7,971 nt of DNA from Planctomycetota bacterium (GCA_022567365.1 JADFHG010000152.1:1-7971); one strand, 5' to 3'. Shown: positions 1-7,040, counted from the stretch's first letter. Notes: generated by a model not told the origin, from the letters alone. Made by a program: numbers and translations.

Positions 1-1
1 C

Positions 2-625
2 GATGCCCACGCGCCGAAGCAGACTCGCCGAGCGCGACGCGATCGACTGGTGGACACCCCATAAAATATCCTCGATCTTCTTGCCCTTGCCCAGCCAAGA
101 CAGCACCTCCGACTCGGCGAAGACCGTACACGTCGTGCTGATCCGAACGGGCTTGGTAAACCTCAGCGCGGTGGGTCCCAGCTCGCTAAGGGGAATGTCC
201 AGCGCCGTCGACGCCGCGCCGAGAAAACGCCCGGTCCCGGCTGCACACTTGTCGTTCATGCAGAAGTCGACGATCTCGCCGTTGGGGCTTACGCGGATCG
301 CCTTGGTGTCCTGCCCGCCCATGTCGACGACGGTTCGCGTGCCGGGGAACATGTGCACCGCGCCGCGGCCGTGGCAACTGATCTCGGTGACTTGCGTGTG
401 GCCGAATGTCACACGGTATCTGCCGTACCCCGTGCCGATGATATACTCGATTTCGACCTCGCGAAGTCCGGCATCCTCGAGCGCCGCGTCATAGCAGGAT
501 TGTGCGGCGTGCACGACGTTCGCTCCGGTATCGATCAGCGCCCGACCTACAATCTCCCGGCGCTCGTTGATGATCACCGCTTTTGTCTGCGTCGATCCGA
601 CGTCGACGCCCGCTGCATAAGCCAT
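2..625 (-). CDS. ATP-hydrolysing activator subunit of benzoyl-CoA reductase (BcrA/BcrD/BadF/BadG/HgdC family), first 208 codons, 3' end outside window
   Basis: This subunit belongs to the ASKHA-fold ATPase dimer that takes electrons from ferredoxin and, with ATP hydrolysis, fires them at very low potential into the catalytic B and C subunits. The frame starts at ATG 625, 14 nt after the B-subunit stop, with GAGG (636-633) 7 nt upstream, and is open to the window edge. Motifs are DVGSTQTK at 8-15 (phosphate loop 1), GTGYGR at 64-69, ISCHGRGA at 82-89, VDMGGQDTK at 100-108, NDKCAAGTGRFL at 124-135, and TCTVFAESEV at 165-174. Cys127 and Cys166 match the two cysteines per subunit that bridge one [4Fe-4S] cluster across the dimer in the 2-hydroxyglutaryl-CoA dehydratase activator HgdC. 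The sequence runs colinear with HgdC without large insertions, suggesting a compact subunit of about 260-300 residues. Position after the B subunit would suit BcrA or BzdP, while the compactness suits BcrD- or Bzd-type subunits, so no symbol is given. Confidence 0.9.
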   Translation of the reverse strand, partial: MAYAAGVDVGSTQTKAVIINERREIVGRALIDTGANVVHAAQSCYDAALEDAGLREVEIEYIIGTGYGRYRVTFGHTQVTEISCHGRGAVHMFPGTRTVVDMGGQDTKAIRVSPNGEIVDFCMNDKCAAGTGRFLGAASTALDIPLSELGPTALRFTKPVRISTTCTVFAESEVLSWLGKGKKIEDILWGVHQSIASRSASLLRRVGI

Positions 626-639
626 CCAAACACCTCGCC

Positions 640-1935
640 TTAACTGTTGGTTGCCTGTCGCCTGCGCGATGCGAGCCCTTCGAAAAAAGCGTCGATCCGA
701 TTCTTCATTTGTGCCTCGGATACGACGCGCCGGTCCATCATGTCCGATTCAATGAACAGACTGGGGACATCGTGCGTCTTGGCGAGATAGCGCCGCCCGT
801 CCGCCAGACCCGTGGACACCGTGCGGCAACTCTTGATCGGATGGTATATGATCCCGTCCACGTGATAGTCTCGGATCATGTCGGCGAGCACTCGGTCGTG
901 GTGGAACATACTGTCCATCGCATCGCGCACGCTGATGAGAAGACCTTCGGCCAGGCTCTCGATGGGTTTGGCAAGGTCGTATTCGAAACCGCGGTTTGTC
1001 CCGCCGGACGCGAACCACAGGTACGTCGAGTTGATGAACGTACCGCCCGAATCGGTGAACATCTCATTAAACCGCCGGAAGATCGGGTAACAAGGGACGC
1101 CCGCGAAGAGCAGCCGATATTGCTCTTCGGTAAGGGTGCCGATTCCGTGGGCGGCTTTGTATTCCATCTCCTCCACGAGATCCCTAAAATATCGGCTGCC
1201 TTCCGGCATGCCGCGGAAGCCGTTGGCCACCCCGAGGAAGATCGTGCCGTCGGTCAGTGCGTTGAACAGCGACGGGCGGGACTTGTTCAAGTCGAGAACC
1301 CTCTTCCAGCCAACGCTCATCTCGTTGGCATGCCCGAGCACTACGCGCAGCTTGTCGATGTCGAACCGCTTGCCGGTGACCTTCTCGCAGACGGGAATCA
1401 GCTCGCGCAATTGCGCCTCGACGTAGCTGCGGTCGTTTTCGAAGTCCGCGTTGCCGGACCACGTCTGTCCGTCGGCCTCGCGCGTACCCGGAATGTCGAT
1501 GGTGACCACCGGAATCTTATACATGCGTTCCCATATTTCCGCCCACTTGATGTAGGTGTTGCACGCATTGGTCAGGACGGCGATGCTCGGTTTCGGAATC
1601 TTACCCATGGGATGGTCACCGCCGCGCAATTGAAGCGCCACGTCGGCCTTTACATATCCGCAGATGTCCGGCGAATAACCGTAGTCCTCCGCTTCGGCGA
1701 GGTACTCATGGGCAACGCGCCGAACGGCCGTTTGCAGCGAGTTGATTTCGGGGAACACCACGGGCAGATCAAACGTCGTGAGGATCTCGTTGAGGCTGCC
1801 CATGACGAAGACGTACGCCGACTGTCCGCCTTCTTCGGCGGTTTCCGTAAGACTGGCGAACCAGTCGCGAAAAAGCTGGGCTCCGTCCCGGTTGCCCCTA
1901 CCGACCAGATCCGTCGGCGCGGTATCGGTTACCAT
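640..1935 (-). CDS. bcrB: Benzoyl-CoA reductase subunit B-like protein (BcrB/BadE/BzdO), 431 aa
   Basis: This is the partner of the preceding C subunit; together they form the catalytic half of ATP-dependent benzoyl-CoA reductase and bind the acyl-CoA substrate. Numbering from the upstream ATG at 1944, the probable cluster cysteines are Cys95 (PDICGYVKAD), Cys128 (LTNACNTYIKW) and Cys373 (HPIKSCRTVSTG). The N-terminal stretch TTFDLPVVFPEINSLQTAVR near 56 also fits the family, as does the length. ATG 1935 (MVTDTAP...) is preferred over ATG 1944 because GGAGG (1949-1945) abuts the 1944 codon but lies 9 nt before 1935. Positions quoted above drop by 3 if 1935 is used. The TAA stop at 642-640 is 14 nt before the ATPase gene. 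A 2-hydroxyacyl-CoA dehydratase subunit is the main alternative. An ATPase of the right family follows directly, which supports an ATP-driven system rather than the tungsten-dependent class II enzyme. Confidence 0.88.
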   Translation of the reverse strand: MVTDTAPTDLVGRGNRDGAQLFRDWFASLTETAEEGGQSAYVFVMGSLNEILTTFDLPVVFPEINSLQTAVRRVAHEYLAEAEDYGYSPDICGYVKADVALQLRGGDHPMGKIPKPSIAVLTNACNTYIKWAEIWERMYKIPVVTIDIPGTREADGQTWSGNADFENDRSYVEAQLRELIPVCEKVTGKRFDIDKLRVVLGHANEMSVGWKRVLDLNKSRPSLFNALTDGTIFLGVANGFRGMPEGSRYFRDLVEEMEYKAAHGIGTLTEEQYRLLFAGVPCYPIFRRFNEMFTDSGGTFINSTYLWFASGGTNRGFEYDLAKPIESLAEGLLISVRDAMDSMFHHDRVLADMIRDYHVDGIIYHPIKSCRTVSTGLADGRRYLAKTHDVPSLFIESDMMDRRVVSEAQMKNRIDAFFEGLASRRRQATNS

Positions 1936-1944
1936 TATGTCCAT

Positions 1945-1949
1945 CCTCC
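1945..1949 (-). promoter_or_regulatory. Ribosome binding site deciding the subunit B start
   Basis: The coding strand reads GGGAGG directly followed by ATGGACATAATG. The Shine-Dalgarno core touches the first ATG (1944), leaving no spacer, and stands 9 nt before the second (1935). Usual spacing is 5-10 nt, so initiation at 1935 is expected. Confidence 0.7.
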
Positions 1950-1955
1950 CAGCGA

Positions 1956-3122
1956 TTACGCGAACAACAGGTTTTCCAGGAACGTCTCCACCTGCAACTC
2001 CAGGTGCTCGAAAGACGTCATATTTTCCTCAAACTCCGTCACGAAATAGGGTATATCCCTTTCATCGAGGGCATACGTGTAACACACTTGTTCCTCGAGA
2101 CCGGGTTCGCACATCTTCGCGGCCGCAACGATGACCGCGTCCGCCCGTGCGGCGGCGACGCGCTCCAGGAGCATCTTCTCCTTGGGCTTGCGAAGATCGT
2201 GTTGAACCGGACTGTAGGAAGATCCATCGATGTATGCGCGGGCGAGGTTGAGCAACGGGTCTCCCTCCGTCGGCACGTCCTCGAGAATCCATCGCAGGCC
2301 GATGAGCAGGTCGTCGTCCACCACGTAACAACTGCGCCCGAGCATGCGGATCATATCGAGCGGCGGCTGTTCGCAGAATCCCCCTTCGAAGACCACGCGG
2401 ATCCGATCCTCCTCCTTGGTCGTTCGAGCCCGAAGTTGCGGCAGTACGAATTGCAATAGGTCGTTGTGCTCTTCCCTAGGGATCATCCCACCAACCGCGA
2501 CGAGGGCGTACGCCTCTTCGGCCCGCACGAGCCACGGCGACTCGCGTTTGATGTCGTAAAGCTCGCGCATGAGCCGGCGGTTTTCGTTGAACACCGCGAT
2601 CGACCGTCGGAGGTCGTCATCCTCGATCCGACGGCCCGCGACCTCCTCGACGACCCGCCTCATGCGGTCGTACTCGCCGCGGAGATACGTCGCGCTGTGC
2701 GCCGAATTCGGGTTTTGAGGGAGATAGAGGATTTGGCAAGGATGGTCGAAGTTTCGCCCCCATATCGCCGCCAGGTTGCGGGCGGCATCGCAAATCGGAT
2801 GCGAGACGAACAGATCCAGCTTGATCGCCCCACTGAGCGCTCCCTCGAGTGCGGTCTTGATGATCGAGCATAGGTACGATCCGAAATGGGCTTCCGCTCG
2901 AGTCGGCTCGACCGGCCCGCCGCGCATCTTGACTGGCAGCATTCCGGCTGCGTGCACGATCTCCTCGGGGAAGTAGACCTGAAAATGACCGACCACCTTT
3001 CCTCCGAGATCCCGCCAACGCGCTACAGTCGGAAAGGTGTGGTCCTCGGTAAGATCCAGACACGCACCCATCGCTTCGTCGAGCGACACATCCCGCCATT
3101 CATTGAAGACTCTGTTATTCAT
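1956..3122 (-). CDS. bcrC: Benzoyl-CoA reductase subunit C-like protein (BcrC/BadD/BzdN; 2-hydroxyacyl-CoA dehydratase superfamily), 388 aa
   Basis: This is one of the two [4Fe-4S]-carrying subunits of an ATP-dependent benzoyl-CoA reductase, which reduces the aromatic ring of benzoyl-CoA to a cyclic dienoyl-CoA. The family signature FPEEIVHAAGMLPV lies at 51-64. Three cysteines sit where the cluster ligands are expected: Cys85 (SYLCS), Cys111 (HPICDAARN) and Cys338 (AKMCEP). The stretch GGFCEQPPLDMI near 247 and CYVVDDD near 265 is, from memory, characteristic of the C subunit of class I benzoyl-CoA reductases rather than of 2-hydroxyglutaryl-CoA dehydratase. Length fits the family at about 380-390. 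ATG 3122 has GAGGA (3132-3128) 5 nt upstream. The gene lies 62 nt after the fusion and 20 nt before the B subunit, matching the C-B-ATPase order of bcrCBAD and bzdNOPQ. The substrate could be a methyl- or hydroxy-benzoyl-CoA; a 2-hydroxyacyl-CoA dehydratase is less likely. Confidence 0.87.
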   Translation of the reverse strand: MNNRVFNEWRDVSLDEAMGACLDLTEDHTFPTVARWRDLGGKVVGHFQVYFPEEIVHAAGMLPVKMRGGPVEPTRAEAHFGSYLCSIIKTALEGALSGAIKLDLFVSHPICDAARNLAAIWGRNFDHPCQILYLPQNPNSAHSATYLRGEYDRMRRVVEEVAGRRIEDDDLRRSIAVFNENRRLMRELYDIKRESPWLVRAEEAYALVAVGGMIPREEHNDLLQFVLPQLRARTTKEEDRIRVVFEGGFCEQPPLDMIRMLGRSCYVVDDDLLIGLRWILEDVPTEGDPLLNLARAYIDGSSYSPVQHDLRKPKEKMLLERVAAARADAVIVAAAKMCEPGLEEQVCYTYALDERDIPYFVTEFEENMTSFEHLELQVETFLENLLFA

Positions 3123-3184
3123 CGACGTCCTCGGTGTTCCCTATCCCGTCGGCACACTGGTCACGGCCAATCAAACACCCTTCG

Positions 3185-5680
3185 TCATTCCGCCTGAGGC
3201 CGCTTTGGCGCGGCCGCGCCTTCCTCCGCCAATCCGTTCTCACTCGGGTACGCCCACCCCGGCAGATCCACATCGGTGCATTCGTAGTTCATTCTCGGAG
3301 CCCTTCGACCACGATCGAGCAATGCGAGAAGCCCGGTCGCAATGTAGGGGTTCTTCTTTGGATTGAAAACCTCGCCCGTTTCCTCGGCCAGGGCCGCGTC
3401 GTCCGCCCCACGGGCTAGTTCCTTCTTGAACAGTGCGCGCGAATAGGGAGCATCCTTGGCCATGTTGCGGGCACGGTCGTACCCCCTGCGCAACGCTTCA
3501 AAGTCGCCGTCGAAGACCGCGTTGCAGAGCCCCACCTGATAGGCCCGGTCCGCGGTTATCCCCTGATCGAATATCTCGAAGATCACGGAATCCCCCATAC
3601 CGAGTCGCTTCAGTTCGCCAGCCGCTCCGAAACCGGGCAGGATGGCGAAGTCGAGCTCCGGTTGGTTGTACGTCGTCTTTGGACCCCAACGCGAAGTGCG
3701 ATCCAAACTGTCATATACGAATCCCTCGGCGCGTACGTCGTACCGAAGATCGAGGAAGTAGGTAAACTCCGCTCCGCCGCCCCATTTTTCCCCAAACACG
3801 CCGATCGTGGCCACGGGACTTCTTTGAATCGTTCGAAACAGACCGACGGCGTTTCTGCTCGATGACGCCGCCTCTTCCTCGCTGAGCGGCGAATATCCCT
3901 TGTCGCGCTCGAACCAACCGCGGTTAAACTCCCGCGCGTCCGCGCCGAGCATGCGCATCCCACTGCCCGCGGCGCTAAACAACACCGCACCGCAATGCCC
4001 AGCGCGATGCATCTTCAACACGCGGTCATAGGCGTGGGCGAGCTGGTCGATGACGGCGCGGTTGAACACGTTGCCGCGAAGCGGACAGTTGAACACGATG
4101 CTCACCACACGGTCCCGCGTCGAGGGTCCGACGAACCTCAGGTCGGCGTAGAATCCCTCGTAGCGACCGGTCGCGAGATCCAGCTCCGCAACGGGCGTGC
4201 GGCTGTATCGTCCGTAACCCAACAGGCGGTCGTAATTCCGGCGTTTCATGTCGTGCAACAGGCAGGGTTTCCCCGCGCGCGGTCCGACCTTGCCGTCGAT
4301 GTCGAGTAGCTCCAGCATATAGGAATCGTCGGCGTTCTCGTCGCGCGCCCGGCGCAACAACTCGATGAACCCGTCGATGGTCAGGTGGCCGATGAGACCG
4401 TCGATCACCTCGATAATCCCTGCCTTGAATCGAAGGCCGGCGCGCGTCGACACGTTGATCTGGCCCGGCGTCGCGACACCGTCCTGAATCATGTCCAGGG
4501 CGTAGAGGCAGATCGGCAGGGCATACCGCCGAAAGGCGCGCCCGCCGGAATCATTCGCACAGGCCACGTGTACGAGCGCATCCACACTCTTGATCTTGCC
4601 GGCGCGTCGATCGCGTTCTGCGGCTTCGTAGTATGACCAGTAGTCCTTGCGCGATATCTCGCCCATCTCCACGTACTCGCCCGTCGATGGATCGAGCACG
4701 GCGTTCGGAGTCGGACGGGCATCATCGGTCCATGCGAAGAATCCCCGACGATTGTCCGACGCGAGTCCGGTGGCTCCCTCCTTCTCCAGACGCGCGATCC
4801 AGTCCGGGTAGCGCTTTTTGTCGCGATCGTACAGATTCCGCAGCCGATCCGTCGAGGGCAGGTGCTCGCCGAGGTGCCGGGACGATTCGGTATAGGGCAT
4901 ATGGCCGGTCTGGTCGAGCACCGTGAAGGGATTGGTCGTAAAGAGATCCCACAGCCCGCCCAAATCCACGAGATCGCGATGGCTGCGAACGTCCCAAGTA
5001 ATGATGGCCGCCATCGCCTGAAAGATCGGATCGGTAATGTAGCCGTGGTGATCCACCGGCAAAGCGATGACGGTCTTCTCGAGAATCTGGTCCGCGAATA
5101 CGACGCCGAACGCGAATGTTTCTTCGGACGCATACTTGCCCTTCATGACGTCGATCAGGCGGTTGGCATCGAACGGGAAATATCCGTGGACCGTAAGAAG
5201 CTTCTCACGCAACGCCTGGGACTTGAACAGCTCCGCCAGCTCCTCAGTCATGTGCGACGAAGTATTCGAGAAGACGGCTGCGATCCGCTCAGCGTCGACG
5301 TGCTGCTCGATCGCCTCGAAGATCTTGGCCTTGACCGCGCCGCGCTCCGTGGCCACTTCCCAGATAATGTCCGCCCCGGCGAGATCGGCGTAGTTCTGTG
5401 TATAGGTGACGCGCTCGGCCAATGCCCCTGCGTCTTCCTCACGAATACGGAAACCGCGTACCTGCTCGCTCCACGTCGTCGCGAGGTGCTCGCGGGTGCG
5501 GTCGAGTGCCTCCTGGCTAACGTCTAGAACGATGAGGTCGTAGTCGGTCTTGGCAAGGAGATCGACGATGATCCCCCGCCCCATCGTTCCCGCGCCGATG
5601 ACGCCCACGAGACGCACTTCGTTGACCCGCCGCACGGCGGACTCGATCGACTTGTCGCCGAAGAAGAATGCCTTTTTCAT
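3185..5680 (-). CDS. 3-hydroxyacyl-CoA dehydrogenase / enoyl-CoA hydratase (crotonase) fusion, 831 aa
   Basis: This is a two-enzyme beta-oxidation protein with the dehydrogenase first and the crotonase last. That is the order of FadN-type and archaeal fusions and the reverse of FadB. Residues about 23-220 form the NAD-binding domain, with VGVIGAGTMGRG at 25-36 and Asp53 ending the second strand, which favours NAD. Residues 230-325 and 360-445 look like two dehydrogenase C-terminal domains. Residues about 505-790 are the crotonase domain: GADAREF at 579-585 for the oxyanion hole, GGGAEF with Glu638, and YNQPELDFAILPGFG with Glu675, so both hydratase glutamates are kept. In the dehydrogenase, Ser141 and His165 are kept, but the usual catalytic Glu and Asn align with Asp177 and Asp217. 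About 16 extra residues (655-670) precede the second glutamate. I chose ATG 5680 because homology begins soon after it. The frame extends to a GTG at 5743, but that has no ribosome binding site. Its own signal (GGGAA, 8-nt spacing) is weak. Likely role: hydration and dehydrogenation of acyl-CoA intermediates, feeding the thiolase. Confidence 0.9.
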   Translation of the reverse strand: MKKAFFFGDKSIESAVRRVNEVRLVGVIGAGTMGRGIIVDLLAKTDYDLIVLDVSQEALDRTREHLATTWSEQVRGFRIREEDAGALAERVTYTQNYADLAGADIIWEVATERGAVKAKIFEAIEQHVDAERIAAVFSNTSSHMTEELAELFKSQALREKLLTVHGYFPFDANRLIDVMKGKYASEETFAFGVVFADQILEKTVIALPVDHHGYITDPIFQAMAAIITWDVRSHRDLVDLGGLWDLFTTNPFTVLDQTGHMPYTESSRHLGEHLPSTDRLRNLYDRDKKRYPDWIARLEKEGATGLASDNRRGFFAWTDDARPTPNAVLDPSTGEYVEMGEISRKDYWSYYEAAERDRRAGKIKSVDALVHVACANDSGGRAFRRYALPICLYALDMIQDGVATPGQINVSTRAGLRFKAGIIEVIDGLIGHLTIDGFIELLRRARDENADDSYMLELLDIDGKVGPRAGKPCLLHDMKRRNYDRLLGYGRYSRTPVAELDLATGRYEGFYADLRFVGPSTRDRVVSIVFNCPLRGNVFNRAVIDQLAHAYDRVLKMHRAGHCGAVLFSAAGSGMRMLGADAREFNRGWFERDKGYSPLSEEEAASSSRNAVGLFRTIQRSPVATIGVFGEKWGGGAEFTYFLDLRYDVRAEGFVYDSLDRTSRWGPKTTYNQPELDFAILPGFGAAGELKRLGMGDSVIFEIFDQGITADRAYQVGLCNAVFDGDFEALRRGYDRARNMAKDAPYSRALFKKELARGADDAALAEETGEVFNPKKNPYIATGLLALLDRGRRAPRMNYECTDVDLPGWAYPSENGLAEEGAAAPKRPQAE

Positions 5681-5775
5681 GTCATCATTTCCCAGGCCGA
5701 GCCGCGGGATTCGCCGGCCGCCGCTACCGCATTGTGACTGCACAAACCAGGCACGAGGTTGATGCGAACGCTCAT
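5677..5775 (-). CDS. Possible small ORF (32 aa) bridging the thiolase and the fusion gene
   Basis: The 108-nt gap between the thiolase stop and the fusion start contains an open frame with good translation signals. ATG at 5775 is preceded by GGAG (5785-5782) at a 6-nt spacing. Its TGA stop overlaps the ATG of the fusion gene in an ATGA arrangement, which is typical of translational coupling. The same frame could also start at ATG 5787, one base after the thiolase stop, giving 36 residues. The peptide begins MSVRINLVPGLCSHN and ends SAWEMMT. It has no recognisable domain, no convincing membrane segment, and one cysteine. Open frames of this size are common by chance in GC-rich DNA, so this may simply be a leader that carries ribosomes to the fusion gene, whose own ribosome binding site is weak. 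No function is assigned. Confidence 0.3.
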   Translation of the reverse strand: MSVRINLVPGLCSHNAVAAAGESRGSAWEMMT

Positions 5776-5796
5776 GATCGACTCCATCTCATGATC
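5771..5796. repeat. 9-bp direct repeat (CTCATGATC on + strand), two copies 17 bp apart
   Basis: The copies lie at 5771-5779 and 5788-5796. Read on the coding strand, each is GATCATGAG. The upstream copy contains the thiolase stop codon and the downstream copy contains the ATG of the possible small ORF. Each has the palindromic core TCATGA. It may be a small tandem-type duplication at the gene boundary, or chance. Confidence 0.4.
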
Positions 5797-7036
5797 CGTC
5801 CGTATTTTTGATAATCACCGCCACGCCCTGCCCTCCGCCTATGCACGCCGACGCGCACCCGTAACGAACCCCGCGACGCTCCATCTCATACATCAGGTCG
5901 ACGAGCATGCGGCCCCCCGTTGCGGCGAGGGGATGACCGATCGCGATCGCGCCGCCGTTGACGTTGGTGATTGCGGGATTCAGATTCGCCTCCTTTTGCA
6001 CACCAAGAACCTGCGCCGCGAACGCCTCGTTGATCTCCCACAGACCCACGTCTTTCTGCTCGATACGCGCTTGGACGAGCGCCTTGGCGATGGCCGGCAC
6101 GGGACCACGCCCCATCACTTTCGGATCGACGCCCACCACACCATAGCCGGCCACCTCGAACCGGGTGGGCAATCCCAGGGCCTCGGCGCGCGCCCGATCC
6201 GCGAGCACGAGTGCCGCGGCGCCGTCGCTGATTTCGCTCGCGTTTCCCGCCGTGACAAGACCGTCCGGTGTGATTGCGGAGAGTTTTGATAGGGCCTCGC
6301 GCGTCGTCTTTCGAACACATTCGTCGCGCGCAAGGTGGACGGGCGTCCCGCAGAGGTCGCGCGCATCCACCGCGAAGATTCCCTTCAGCGCGTCGCCGCC
6401 GTTGAAATGGCTTTCGCGATATGCAGCGCGGGCGCGGGCGTGGGATTGTTCAGCGAAATCGTCGCAATCCTGCCGCGTGATTCCCATCCGCGCGCCGTAT
6501 TCGTTGGCCGTTCCCATCATCGTCGTGTTCACCAGATCGTGGTTGAGCCCGAGCAGGAGGGTATCTTCCAACTCGCCGCGTTCCTCGAATTCCCAGAAAC
6601 TGCCCTTCAAGCGTTTCGAACGCAGGATCCGCGGCGATCGCGACATCGTCTCACTACCGAAGCAGAGCACCACTTCGGCGTCATCCATCGAGCTCGGAAG
6701 GGCGATCTGCTGAACGCCGTTAATGACCGTCTGCAGCCCGGATCCACAAATACGCTGCACCATCAAAGCCGGCGTCTCGATGTCCAGCCGACATCTTAGC
6801 GCGACGTTGCGTGGGAAATAGATGTCCTGCATCCCCGGCGCCGTGAATTGATAGACGTTGGCGCCGACGACGGCGTCCACTCTGGACCGGTCGATTCCGC
6901 TACGCCTGATCGCCTCCTCGCAAGCGAACACAGCCAGATCCTCTGGGGAGAACTCGCGGAGCGTTCCGCACTTGACACCAACCGGTGTCCGGGCCGCTCC
7001 GATGATTACAATTTGTGGAAACTCTCTACTTGCCAC
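5789..7036 (-). CDS. Thiolase (acetyl-CoA acetyltransferase / 3-oxoacyl-CoA thiolase), 415 aa
   Basis: This cytoplasmic thiolase would cleave a 3-oxoacyl-CoA with CoA to release acetyl-CoA, the last step of a beta-oxidation round. The complete family pattern is visible: nucleophilic Cys97 in QRICGSGLQ, NASEISDGAAA at 265-275, NEAFA at 336-340, His368 in GGAIAIGHPLAATGGR, and the second catalytic Cys398 in ASACIGGGQG. The length is slightly above the usual 390-400. The start is GTG at 7036, with AAAGGA (7051-7046) nine bases ahead and the upstream ligase stop only 4 nt away, so translation is probably coupled. In this operon the natural substrate would be the 3-oxoacyl-CoA made by the downstream dehydrogenase/hydratase fusion. 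If the operon degrades benzoyl-CoA, that could be 3-oxopimelyl-CoA, giving glutaryl-CoA and acetyl-CoA (inference). Sequence alone does not separate a degradative thiolase from a biosynthetic acetoacetyl-CoA thiolase; the context favours degradation. Confidence 0.95.
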   Translation of the reverse strand: MASREFPQIVIIGAARTPVGVKCGTLREFSPEDLAVFACEEAIRRSGIDRSRVDAVVGANVYQFTAPGMQDIYFPRNVALRCRLDIETPALMVQRICGSGLQTVINGVQQIALPSSMDDAEVVLCFGSETMSRSPRILRSKRLKGSFWEFEERGELEDTLLLGLNHDLVNTTMMGTANEYGARMGITRQDCDDFAEQSHARARAAYRESHFNGGDALKGIFAVDARDLCGTPVHLARDECVRKTTREALSKLSAITPDGLVTAGNASEISDGAAALVLADRARAEALGLPTRFEVAGYGVVGVDPKVMGRGPVPAIAKALVQARIEQKDVGLWEINEAFAAQVLGVQKEANLNPAITNVNGGAIAIGHPLAATGGRMLVDLMYEMERRGVRYGCASACIGGGQGVAVIIKNTDGS

Positions 7037-7040
7037 GATT

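Noticed and set aside
3..494. 163-codon + strand open frame at the window start
   Set aside because: It is antisense to the ATPase gene, whose frame carries every motif of the family. The + frame shows no domain.
583..2049. 488-codon open frame on the + strand, longer than the gene opposite it
   Set aside because: It lies antisense to the subunit B gene, which has clear family motifs and cluster cysteines. The + frame has no recognisable domain and is a by-product of GC-rich codon usage.
3123..3184. 62-nt gap between the fusion and subunit C considered as a promoter or terminator
   Set aside because: Only a 6-7 bp inverted match (GGTGTT/AACACC) with a loop over 30 nt was found. There is no T-run and no convincing -10/-35 pair, so it is read as an intra-operon spacer.
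4489..5133. 214-codon minus-strand frame inside the fusion gene
   Set aside because: It overlaps the fusion in another frame, with a composition rich in Arg, Ser and Pro typical of frame-shifted GC-rich coding DNA. The fusion frame is unbroken through it.
4862..5527. 221-codon + strand open frame
   Set aside because: It is antisense to the dehydrogenase domain of the fusion and shows no family features, so it is a shadow frame.
5681..5743. Longer start for the fusion at GTG 5743
   Set aside because: The added 21 residues have no family resemblance, the GTG has no ribosome binding site, and ATG 5680 directly precedes the conserved dehydrogenase region.
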